A stretch of 64,000 bases of DNA from Timema cristinae (Eukaryota > Arthropoda > Insecta > Phasmatodea > Timematidae): assembly GCA_039000515.1 (NCBI GenBank), contig JBCFYV010000012.1, positions 117,353,849 through 117,417,848 of the forward strand, read 5' to 3'. Under the pieces are notes generated by a model. It had not been told where the DNA came from. It ran no database searches and saw only the letters and a program-made list of their open reading frames with translations. Below, one piece after another: positions 35,455 to 47,500 of the stretch. Each line of letters opens with the position of its first letter. Positions within the stretch are counted from its first letter, which is position 1. Position numbers and translations under genes: made by a program.

Positions 35455-36600
35455 CTGGGCCCTGCAATCATTGTGCAGGTAGATATTGTTGAGCTTTATA
35501 TTCTGGGTCCTACAATCACTGTACAGGTAGATATTGTTGAGCTTTATATTCTGGGCCCTGCAATCATTGTGCAGTTAGATATTGTTGAGCTTTATATTCT
35601 GGGCCCTGCAATCACTGTACAGGTAGATATTGTTGAGCTTTATATCCTGGGCCCTGCAATCACTGTACAGTTAAATATTGTTGAGCTTTATATTCTGGGC
35701 CCTGCAATCACTGTACAGTTAAATATTTTTGAGCTTTATAATCTGGGCCCTGCAATCACTGTACAGGTAGATATTGTTGAGCTTTATATTCTGGGCCCTG
35801 CAATCACTGTACAGTTAAATATTGTTGAGCTTTATAATCTGGGCCCTGCAATAACTGTACAGGTAGATATTGTTGAGCTTTATATTCTGGGCCCTGCAAT
35901 CACTGTACAGGTAGATATTGTTGAGCTTTATATTCTGGGCCCTGCAATCACTGTACAGTTAAATATTGTTGAGCTTTATAATCTGGCCCTGCAATAACTG
36001 TACAGGTAGATATTGTTGAGCTTTATATTCTGGGCCCTGCAATCACTGTACAGGTAAATATTGTTGAGCTTTATATTCTGGGTCCTACAATCACTGTACA
36101 GGTAGATATTGTTGAGCTTTATAATCTGGGCCCTACAATCACTGTACAGGTAAATATTGTTGAGCTTTATATTCTGGGTCCTACAATCACTGTACAGTTA
36201 GATATTGTTGAGCTTTATAATCTGGGCCCTGCAATCACTGTACAGTTAGATATTGTTGAGCTTTATATTCTGGGCCCTGCAATCACTGTACAGTTAAATA
36301 TTGTTGAGCTTTATAATCTGGGCCCTACAATCACTGTACAGGTAAATATTGTTGAGCTTTATATTCTGGGCCCTGCAATCACTGTACAGTTAAATATTGT
36401 TGAGCTTTATAATCTGGGCCCTGCAATCACTGTACAGGTAGATATTGTTGAGCTTTATATTCTGGGTCCTACAATCACTGTACAGGTAGATATTGTTGAG
36501 CTTTATAATCTGGGCCCTGCAATCACTGTACAGTTAGATATTGTTGAGCTTTATATTCTGGGCCCTGCAATCACTGTACAGTTAGATATTGTTGAGCTTT
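35455..36600. repeat. 48-bp minisatellite, about 24 copies
   Basis: Unit GTAGATATTGTTGAGCTTTA then TATTCTGGGCCCTGCAATCA and CTGTACAG. Three alternations (GTAGAT/GTTAAAT, TATTCT/TAATCT, GCC/GTC) are shuffled along the array, suggesting higher-order duplication. The 174-codon ORF arises because 48 is divisible by three. Confidence 0.95.
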
Positions 36601-37029
36601 GCCTCCTCCTTGAGAACAGTAATTCATGGTAAATGCCTTGTGAACTCTTATCATGTCTCTTTAGAAAGTATGTCAGCCCCCAAGAAGATAACAAGCGCCC
36701 CATTGGTTTCCATTACTGGGTAATCACCAGTAGGGTGACATAGAATATGTCTCATTGTTCAGTCGTCAGATGTCCTGGTATCACAAGAAGTAACGAAGAA
36801 ACTCCGCGTCTACTTCTATCAGCGCCAGCAAGGGTAACAAAACAATTATTACTGTTGGCTTCTGAGTTAGCCACTTTAGTGCCAGATATTTGCAATCGCC
36901 ATTTCACTGCGCACTTTTAACGAAAGTCGCATTCTCCACTGTGAGTATTTTCCATGTTTGTCCAAATACCAGTGCCTTGTTTTTTACTTTCTCATATTTG
37001 TAATCCTGTGCCCGTGGGCACGCGGTATA
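36601..37029. other. 5' region of the protease-homologue gene
   Basis: Base composition rises toward GC at 36780-36900 (CGCCAGCAAGGG region), which could hold a promoter or untranslated first exon. Not demonstrable by eye. Confidence 0.3.
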
Positions 37030-37265
37030 AATCTCAGATTCATTAAGTCTGTCTCACCGGTAAAAGAAAAGTCAAGGTTCAAATCACTCCAGGATATATT
37101 GAGGGAGTTTTTCTTTACTAAAGGGCTTTATACTCTCCATCCCCGCAAATGTGGGTACATTTCCTATAAACACTACCTGCCTAATTCCTACTAAAGTAGC
37201 GTAATCAATGTAATTTTGTACAACCCAAACTGGTGCTCGGATACGACGTAAAATAATAATAATAA
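37030..37265 (+). mobile_element. SINE family II, diverged, just upstream of the first coding exon
   Basis: AAGGTTCAAATCACTCC (B-box-like), CCCCGCAAATGTGGGTACAT, GCTCGGATACGACG and an (AAT)n tail follow the family II order. Confidence 0.55.
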
Positions 37266-37310
37266 TAAATAACACTAAACCATAACTTTTTTTTTCCAGA
37301 TATTTCTGCA

Positions 37311-37355
37311 ATGGATGTCGTACTTATAGGGATATTTATAGCCACAACTTTACAA
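37311..37355 (+). CDS. Protease-homologue exon 1 (signal peptide)
   Basis: ATG lies 11 bases after a strong acceptor (T-tract, CCAG at 37299), so an untranslated exon probably precedes it. Encodes [15 protein letters not shown], phase 0, donor CAA|GTAAGG. Confidence 0.7.
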
Positions 37356-40300
37356 GTAAGGCCATTTGTTATTTTCTTATAGCATGATACATATAAATTA
37401 AGCTTAAGGATGTTGCCTACCTATGACATAACAGTGAGTCAAGATATAATGTATTTACGTTTTATCCGATGAGTTTTAAAAGATATAGCACTGAAACAAA
37501 AAACCATGAATTCTTAAATTAATCTAAAATAGTTGTAGGTCCGTTATCACAAAGTTATTGTTTTGATCTTGGAGTAATTTTTTTGTAGACAAAATTTTAA
37601 AAATATCGCCTACAGCTTTTGGGCTATTTAGTTAATTCACGAAAATGGATTGTAGAGAGTCTTCCTGCCAAGATGTAGATTAAAAAATGTTCGTTAAACA
37701 AATGTTTATCTAGCACAGGAAACAATAAAAAGTTTATTTTGAAATTAAAGTTAAAGCTCACAGATGCAAATAGTAAAGTGAGTGTTTATACTTGTTAGAC
37801 GAAGAGGGGAAGTATTATCAGTACGTAGATATAAAAGTCCTCACATGGCGAACTGCCCAATTTCTTCCCTTTCTTTCTATTTTGTACATTGTTGTATACG
37901 TGTGATAGTGCTTGGAGAATTTAAGTGTATTAGGCTAAGATGCATCCCGCTTTGCAAAAATAGCTGCAAATCCACGTTGTAAGCAACTTCGTTAAACATT
38001 TTATTACAACAAATACAGTGTGATTATTATTTGTGATAGCGTTCTAACGGAATATTTTTACTACATTGTTTTCTACACAAACCATATTAAAAATGTTTTA
38101 TTTAAGTCCTTATGAGATAACCGTTTTGAAAACTCGTCTTATTTCAGGTCCAGGCGACTCCTGACGACAAGACAGAAGGTTGGTACCAGTGGGGTAAGAA
38201 TAGGGGGGATGGAAGGGTACGCTGTAACCAACCCCTAATTTTAACTGTCGGGTACATACTTAGTTATTTGTACCCAACCAGGTTTTAAGATACAATTTAT
38301 AGATATAGCTTAAAGGTGAATAATTTGGCACCCTTCAAATTTGTAACTGGCCCTGTTTTAGATGTGCTCAAATCTTGATAGATTCTTTTTTTTTTTTTTT
38401 AAGTTTTTATTATAAAATATTGTTATCCACTGCGTGGGTGCATCAATGTAAATAACTTGTTTCTGTCACGTTCAATCACATGATTTAAAATAATTGGTCG
38501 CCATTTTGAAACTGTGGTAGTTAGACCTTTTGTGAAAGTGTTGTGAATAATAATTTTTTTAAGTGGAATAAAACAAATAAGCTTTTTGCCCGACCTCAAA
38601 TAAATATATAAATAATATTGGCTTAAGGGGGCCGCCTCGGTACGTGAAATAGTATCAATCGTGGGAGGAGGCCTCGTCTTAAAATGAAATGCTATGTGCT
38701 GTTTTCTTGAACTACAGCGTCTGTCTCTGTCTAATCTTATCCTCTTTACACATTCCCCACCACCCTATATCTACCACCCCATGTCAGGAGAAGAGAAGCA
38801 ACGGAAAGGAAACCTATCTCAAGGTCAAAAGGAAGAATGCGCGGCTGATCGCCCTACAGAGTCCAGACGTCAGCCTGTATGTTTATTTTGTGGTATTTTG
38901 CTAGCTTGAGATTCTCGTGAAGGGTTCACAAACAAGCACAATCAATCCTTGATTAGATGGTTTAACTTGTCTTGAAACTGTATAAACCGAACGGGTAGTA
39001 GGACGCGATGCTTTAAAAAAAACCAATTGTCTTGAACACACACTTTTATACATGTCACTTTATTTAGGGAAATGTGAATATTAACTATACAATAATTAAT
39101 CACGTGTAGACAAAATTTATATTTTACCTCATTTAGTTGATAACAGTGGCGTCGGAACCGAGGAGTATAAGGAGTTCCATCACACGGCCCTATACACCCA
39201 ACCCCTCGTAGATTTATTCTATCGGAGAAAAAGGTTTAGTAAATAATTATAAATAAGGTATAGTATACATAGATAATCGGTTAATTGGTCATGTGTAACC
39301 TATTTTACACTCTTAATTAATTTTAATTTTAGGTGCCTATTCAAGTTATCAGTAATTTCCTCTGATTATTCTAGCTGACAGGAAAAGAGGAAGGAAAGTT
39401 TTTGATTAAATGCACCCGTATTTGTTTAGATAAAGGGCTGTGGATAATCTATCTTAGTATATAAACTATAAACTTTCCCACGCAGGAGGACAAAATATTT
39501 ATTAATATTGGATACCTTAGCAAACTATTTTGCGTTCTACTTGGTTTATTTTAGGGGAGACTTCAATTCGATCTATAATACATACGGGTAATACGGATAT
39601 ATCGAAGTGAGTGCTCATAGAAATAAGAATATATAGAAAGAGGGCGGGGATAGGGTGTTGGTTGAGGGGGTTGAGTGTGGTTGTTTTAGAGCCCAAAAAC
39701 AATTAAGATGTATTTCTTCATCAACAAAGTGAGGGTAGTTAGAGATCTTTACTTGAGTTTACTATTGTTTAAACAGTAAACAAGATAGAGTTACATTATT
39801 TGGCAAATTAAAAATAAAATCGTAACTCCAAATAGTTTCTGAAAGCATCCAATTTACAAAAATATGACAGTGGAAGCACACTTCAAATATCTTCTAGACG
39901 GGGGATCCAAAGTACAGAAGTTACAAGTCAATAGTCAATCCAATCTATTACTTATATAAGATTCATACTTTGAACAAAATACTTCATGGGCTATACAGAC
40001 TAGACAGCGTTAAATCCAGTTGGGTATGTCTCACACTCAGGTATGGATTCAAGGGTATTGGGAATAAGGGGCTATAATTCCCCCCCCCCCCCCCTTTCAG
40101 CTATTTTTCAAAAATTTAATTGACGGATTGAAGGGTGCTGTGCTTCTCTGCAGAAATAGGTCCAATGTGTTCGAACAAAACATGCTTCACCTTGTTTAAC
40201 CTGAACCCTGGCTTTCCCGCACACTCCCCTCCTAGTTCACCACTCCTTTGTGTAATAAACAGTGTGTTATTAACTAATGATTTTATTTTCGTATTTTTAC

Positions 40301-41498
40301 TAAAATATAGTCACCTGAATTAGGCATATTTATTTTTGACAGTTATTTTTTATATTAATTTAAAAATTATAATCACAAAGGAAACAGTGGCTATATCTAG
40401 AAATAAAAGATGGCAACCAAATCCAAGATAACAGATATTTATAACCAGTATAAGTTTAATTAGCAACTATTAGGTACGAAATATACTTAAAGAGCACAAT
40501 TTTGAGCTTTGGAAATATTTTTTTTTCCGGGAGTAAAAAACTACTGGGGCACGGACCAACACTTTATTGGTTCCTAAAGGTATTGCTTTTGTTGTGTAGC
40601 CCCCCCTCACCCCCTTGAAAAAATCCTGGATCCACCACATATCTAATTGTATTGATATATTGGGTTATTTTCAACCATTGCTTTAAGGTGATTTAACATT
40701 GATAAATAATTGCTTTGTATTTAATCTTTTATTTATCCTTCATGTTCTTCAGGAGAGGGGGGGGGGGGGCGAAGGCTTGGACCCACTGGATCCCCTTGTG
40801 TGTACGCCTATGCTCTAGAGGGATCTTATTTTTAAAATTTGCTAGAAGAGGGTCACTCCAACTTTATTTCAGATACAAATAATTTAAAAAATCCAGGTGA
40901 TGACTCCAAATTGATTCTAAAAACATCCGATTACCAAAAATGTCCAGGTGAGGATAATTTCAAATAGCATTAAAAGACATAAATTAACTTTTCAACTAAA
41001 GGCGAGGACCACTCCAAATGGCTTATAGAAGAATCTAAATAAAAAAAAATAATAAAAAAAAATGGAGATGACTTCTCCAAATAGCATAAAAATAATTTGA
41101 TTTTCCAAATTTGGGGAGGAGGATATTTACAAATAACTTTTAGGGACATCCAAGTTTCAAAAATTTATCTTGAAGAGGGGTAGGGTAAGGTAGGAGGTGA
41201 AGGGGGAAGGCAACTTCTCAAAAAACTCCTTTTTTGCTTACGGCCCCCACCACCCCGTTTCTTCACAAATAACGTTACGCCGCCACTGGTAGCAGACAAT
41301 CCTTGCAACTGGTACAAAATGATGGTGCGTGCAGCCCTGAACTTTTTATTAATTGACCTACTATTGTCAACCAGAGAAGCTACGGCGTAGAGGTTTACAA
41401 GGGTGAAAGTTGAGAAATTGAATTTTATAGCTAGATTTTCATAAATAAGGCATAGACTAGAATTTTTTTGATACAGTAGTGATGAATTTTTATTTAAA

Positions 41499-41552
<54 letters not shown>

Positions 41553-44500
41553 TAATTTGTATTTCAGCTAGTAGCTCAAAAATCTCAGACAAAAAGTGTA
41601 GTTACCTGAGCATTTTATTGCTAGGACATATTATATGCATGCAAAATAATACAGGATCTAATTTTGTCAAGCGTGTTCAAGTATTAATTATTGTAACATA
41701 AAACTTGTAATTTTGAAAAAATCTAACAATTTAATTTTTTAAATTTAAAACAAATATTCCAATACCCTATTTTTATTATTATGTACTCATGTGAAAAAAT
41801 ATTATACTTAAATTTAATTTCTTATGCATTCTTAATAACACACTTTTGGTTTTAAAATAATCCTTTGTTACTTTTTGAAAACAAAACTATAAATTAAATA
41901 TTAAAACAACAGTACAGAAAAAAAATATAATTTACTAGGGACGAGGAAGTATTTGATACGAAAAAGTGCTCTCACATTAGCGTGTATAAAACCAAAGTAA
42001 ATTTCACATTTAAAAAAACTACCGCTAATGCACCTTGGTGGAGATTCGTGAAGATTATCTCAACATTTAAGGCACTAGGTGGCCTGGTGGTCTAGGGATA
42101 AGGTGTCAGACTTCTGTGTTGGGGGTTCGGGGTTCAATCCTCGGTCCCGGCACAGATTTATCTGATTTCCAAACCCTTCCTTCACCTCTGACAAGACGTG
42201 TATTAATCACAACTTGTGAATGTAAGGAATGCCAGGCCTCCACCGTGGTTCGGATTCCACGTTAAACTGTAGGTCCTCCATTTCATCTCACAATCACCCT
42301 ACCACTACACATTAGCGTAAGTGCGTATAACCCGAATGAGTACCAAGACACGGTGTTAATAATAATGTAAGGCACCACTCCTGAAACATTTGTCAATATT
42401 TAGTGCATGATTAGTGCTTTAAATCCTGCTGTCTCAAAATTAGTTCTTTATATACAACGTACTAAGAGGCGTACATTACTGGCTGAGGGAGACTAGCTTC
42501 ACACAACCCCACCATGTAAAGCAATAATTCAGAAACACGTGTCAATACTTAGTATATAATCCTTGCTTTCAATCAATAGTGCTCAGTAATGATTAGAAAT
42601 TTTAGGTTTACATCCAAAAAGTTGCTTGAATTTACAGTATATCACTAACTTCTATATCTTGATACGACCCTAATTGTTGCCATATTTACGGTCAAATAAT
42701 ACGGGCTTTGTTTAATATTGAAAAGGCAAATTCACACTTACTCATAAATTAAATATGTTGCTCAATATTTTTATATTGTAAAGATGATTTTGGAACTTTT
42801 TCAGTTGAGACAACCAATCAGGCACTAAGCATTATAATAATTGCTTTAGATTTAACCTTCACGTATCAGAACTGAATTAATCTTTATTAAAATTAAATGT
42901 TATCTTGCGTGTAATAAAAAATTTGTTTTAATATATAGTTATACATATTTTAAGAAATTAAATTGTCCATTATCACTTTGTTGGTAATTAGTATACGTAC
43001 AGTAAATATATACTTTCCCCTCTCATTTCTCATCATGTAATGTTTTTTTTTTTACAATCCAAGGCATGGCCAAACAAATAAATGTTTTAAATCTAAGAAA
43101 CAGAATTCAAATGATGGTTTTTTACTTCACGGGACTAGCTTAATTAAACTTCCGGACGGGATTTTAACCCCGTCCTCCTGAATATAGGAGCAACAAGGTA
43201 AAATTAAACTAACACGTAACTGTTGAACAGTGAACTAGCCTATTTTTATACTAATAAATCAGTATGTACTTACTTTGATCCATCAATAAAACGCTTCTTC
43301 CATCCTAATTTTTTGCGGTGAGCATATAGTCGAAGTCTAGTTTTTTTTCCCTTTAAGATAGCCCTTTTTGATTGTGTTATTGTTCAAAGTCATAAGTTTT
43401 AGTTTATCGAAAAAAAATATAATTCTATGTTATTAATATATAATTATAATAGCTATCATAAGAAGGCAAGCATACACAACTGTTCGGAAACACAGGACTA
43501 GTTTGTAAACACATTTATTCATACATTTACAATAAAAGCTATAACAGATATTATTATTTGAAACCATTTTAAACACCTATTATTTAAACATGTGCCGACT
43601 CACTGTGCGTTGTCTCAACTCTCAACAAGGCGAAGGCAGACATCCAACTAAAAGAGCGCATGCGCATGGTGTCAACTACCTTTCCTTCTTTCTCCGGCTA
43701 TTCTTTTCTTCCAAAGCGTATATGGGGGATATGGCTGCGCCACATGATGGCCGAAAAGCATTAGCTTTGACGCGTCAAAACAGCAAAAGGAATTAGCAAT
43801 TATCTTTACATTTTCTGTTGTGACCTTATAAAAAAATGACTTAATTTGTTTCTGAAAGATTGTATCTAGGATTATCTAGTAGTTACCCTCGTCTCAGAAC
43901 TGTGACAATATATTTAAATGGCCATTGAAAATGAGCAAATTACGATATTTCATTCATTTTTTATATATATAGATTATCAAGATGTAAGGTTGAGAGTACT
44001 AGATAAGCATGTTCCCACCTTTTCTCTTCATTTTGGCTTAGGTTAAGTTTGGTAAAATAAAACACTACCTAACCATGGCCTATTTCCTGAACGTCTGTAA
44101 CGCATTCCAATGCTCAGGAAGGCGGCCCCCTTAAATTACTGTGGTTAACTATCAAATTCATACATTACCATATGTTTTCATTACAGTTATCCAAAGTAAC
44201 ATACGTCAGCTGTTGGCGTAGGGATATATTAGGGACTATTTATAGTAACTTTTTGAGCTGTCATCCAAGTAAACTTAGGTCGTGAATGTATTATACAGTG
44301 ACCTCCCAAGTACGATACAAGTTTAAAGCTTGAATCACACCGAACACTTCATCTGCTTGAGTGTCGCTGCAATTCACACGTTGACCCATAATGCTTTGCG
44401 ACACAAACTAGAAACAACTTGCTATCAATATATTTTTGTTTTCTAGCGGTTAAGTTAAATATAACGCTGCATGTTTTCAAAGTATTGTGTTGTGTCGTAA

Positions 44501-47500
44501 AACAAAACAAAACAGAAAAAGGATGACAAACGCGCTTCCCATTAACGAGTTATTTATAATATTTTCCCATCAGTAGATGCAGCTGTCTGCTAGTATCCAG
44601 ATTTGTAAGTGGATGCACATTGATTTAGTCGATTGGTTTTTGAAATTCGATCGGATCTACCAGGCTGATGCTGTCGCACGGAAATAGGAAACCTGAAGTT
44701 GTTCTAAGTTTCTCCGAGTGGACAAAGCTAATGAAAGTGAAATATTGTGATTGGTCTATATATACATATATATAATAGATCTCGTGACGTGACTACGTCT
44801 CTGCTCTGCTCTATAATGAGGGGTGAATCCACAGTAACGCCCTTAGACCACTCTACTTCTTCTTTTGTTCAAGAGTTTCTGATAAAAAAGTGATCATTAA
44901 GTGGTTTTTGAACCAAGAGTTCTACGCTTCCAGGACCTCCACGGTTGTTCCGCACGGCGTCCCGACGCCAGTTTCCTTGGATGGCCGGGATCTGGATGGA
45001 TGACAGCGCCTTCTGTGGGGGCGTCTTAGTAGCTCCGAGATGGGTGCTCACCACAGCGCAATGCATCAGAGGGTGAGAACAACACATTGTTGTTATTGTT
45101 GAGGGGCCCCGGTGGTGGTCAAGGACATTAAGGGCCGGCTTCCATCCCGGGGAATATAATCTAGTACCGTTCACACTTTGACGAATACAATCGAGGCGGG
45201 TCATTTAGACTCACATTTAAGCGAAGAGGAAAGTAAAAAAATGCAGTTATTTTAATATAAAGAAGAACCTAAAGGTGACCTGGTGGTCTAGGGGTAAGGT
45301 GTCGGACTTCTGTGCTGGCGGCCCGGGTTCAATCCTCGGTCCCGGCACAGATTTATCTGATTACCAAACCCTTCCTTCACCTCTGACAAGACATCTTGTG
45401 AATGTGGGGAATGCCAGGCCTCCACCGTGGTTCGGATCCCACGTTAAACTGTAGGTCCTTCATTTCATCTCACAATCACCCTACCATTACACATTAGTGT
45501 AAGTGCGTATAACCCGAACGGGTAGTAAGACGCGGTACTAATAATAATAATAAGAACCTAAAGCTAGTAAACAGTATTGTTCCTTCCACCATTATCATAA
45601 CCGCACGAAATAATGTTTAAAATTCAACAAAATGCGCAGTTATTGAAAGTAAGCTTGTGTGTTATTGTCTAATGTTTTGTTGATTTCCTCCCATGTTGAC
45701 ATTGTTATGGTTATTATTTTTATCGTGAATGGATCTGTATTCTTGGACGCAAGTAATTAGTTCCATTGCAGCTTCACTTTACAAACAAAACGAACATTCT
45801 TGAACATCTGCCCGTGAGTTATATTATATTTTCACAGCCTCGCTCGACAATAACGGTGTAGAGTTATCTTTCTTCGCCTCCGAGGTCTCGGATAATTACG
45901 TTACGTTTTATCGGGTTCTCTTTTTTCCTGTTTATTTTGTTGTTCTCCATGGGATTAATAATAGCTACGTGTAACTGTAGTTTCGTATAATTTGAACACC
46001 GGGTCTATTTTATGATGTACCTCTATTAATTATGTTTAAGTTATTCAAATGAATTCGTTCCATAAATTATCACAGTCAGAAATAAAATGCGACAACTTTA
46101 AAGTTTGAAAATGTATATAATAGCGCATCGTGTACCTCAGCTACAGCGGGGTTGCAGGCGAAGTGAAAAGTTACAAGAGGAAGAGCCTTTTTTCCTTGTA
46201 TTTGGTCAGAGAAGAAGGCTTCCAGAATCTTCCAATTTGATAAGAATTTACCATCATTTAATGAGCTTTTTAAAACGAGAGAAAGAAACAAAGTGATTTG
46301 AGAGTGGCTTTTTGTTCAAAAATACGTGGAAAAGAGGTGTTAAGGTGAGATGGAGGGTACGCGAGGAAAGAGGTGTTAAGGTGAAATGGAGGGGACGCGA
46401 GGAAAGAGGTGTTAAGGTGAGATGGAGGGGACGTGAATAAAGAGGTGTTAAGGTGAGATGCAGGGGACGCGAGGAAAGAGGTGTTAAGGTGAGATGGAGG
46501 GGACGTGAATAAAGAGGTGTTAAGGTGAGATGGAGGGGACGCGAGGAAAGAGGTGTTAAGGTGAGATGGAGGGGAGGCGAGAAAAGAGGTGTTAAGGTGA
46601 GATGGAGGGGACGCGAGAAAAGAGGTGTTAAGGTGAGATGGAGGGGACGCGTGGAAAGAGGTGTTAAGGTGAGATGGAGGGGACGCGTGGAAAGAGGTGT
46701 TAAGGTGAGATGGAGGGGACGCGTGGAAAGAGGTGTTAAGGTGAGATGGAGGGGACGCGAGGAAAGAGGTGTTAAGGTGAGATGGAGGGTACGCGAGGAA
46801 AGAGGTGTTAAGGTGAGATGGAGGGGACGCGTGGAAAGAGGTGTTAAGGTGATATGGAGGGTACGCGAGGAAAGAGGTGTTAAGGTGATATGGAGGGTAC
46901 GCGAGGAAAGAGGTGTTAAGGTGAGATGGAGGGGACGCGTGGAAAGAGGTGTTAAGGTGAGATGGAGGGGACGCGTGGAAAGAGGTGTTAAGGTGAGATG
47001 GAGGGGACGCGTGGAAAGAGGTGTTAAGGTGAGATGGAGGGGACGCGTGGAAAGAGGTGTTAAGGTGAGATGGAGGGGACGCGTGGAAAGAGGTGTTAAG
47101 GTGAGATGGAGGGGACGCGTGGAAAGAGGTGTTAAGGTGAGATGGAGGGGACGCGTGGAAAGAGGTGTTAAGGTGATATGGAGAGAGACGCGAGAAAAGG
47201 ACAGTGTTTTTGCAGTTTTTTTGGTAAAGCTTTTTTAGCTAAAATAAATAATATATCGCTCCAGTAGAATCATAGAATTTAATTTTCTTCGCATGGTAAC
47301 CTCAAAATTTCTTGAATATCTTTCAAGGATGTCCTGGAATTTAATGACAACTTTTTATCTTCATTTAAAAAGTTTCTCATCTAATGTTAATATTCTGATG
47401 ACAGATATTCAGGAACAGTTGATATCAGCATGTGAATATAATTAAGTTCTCTGTTTGTACTGGAGCAATATTTTTTTTTATTTTGGCCATAAAAATGCAA

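Noticed and set aside
35473..35997. 174-codon repetitive ORF
   Set aside because: Product of the 48-bp period being divisible by three; interrupted as soon as an indel occurs at about 35983.
46525..47238. 237-codon Arg/Val/Gly-rich ORF
   Set aside because: Product of the 36-bp MITE-terminus array; no start context or unique domain.
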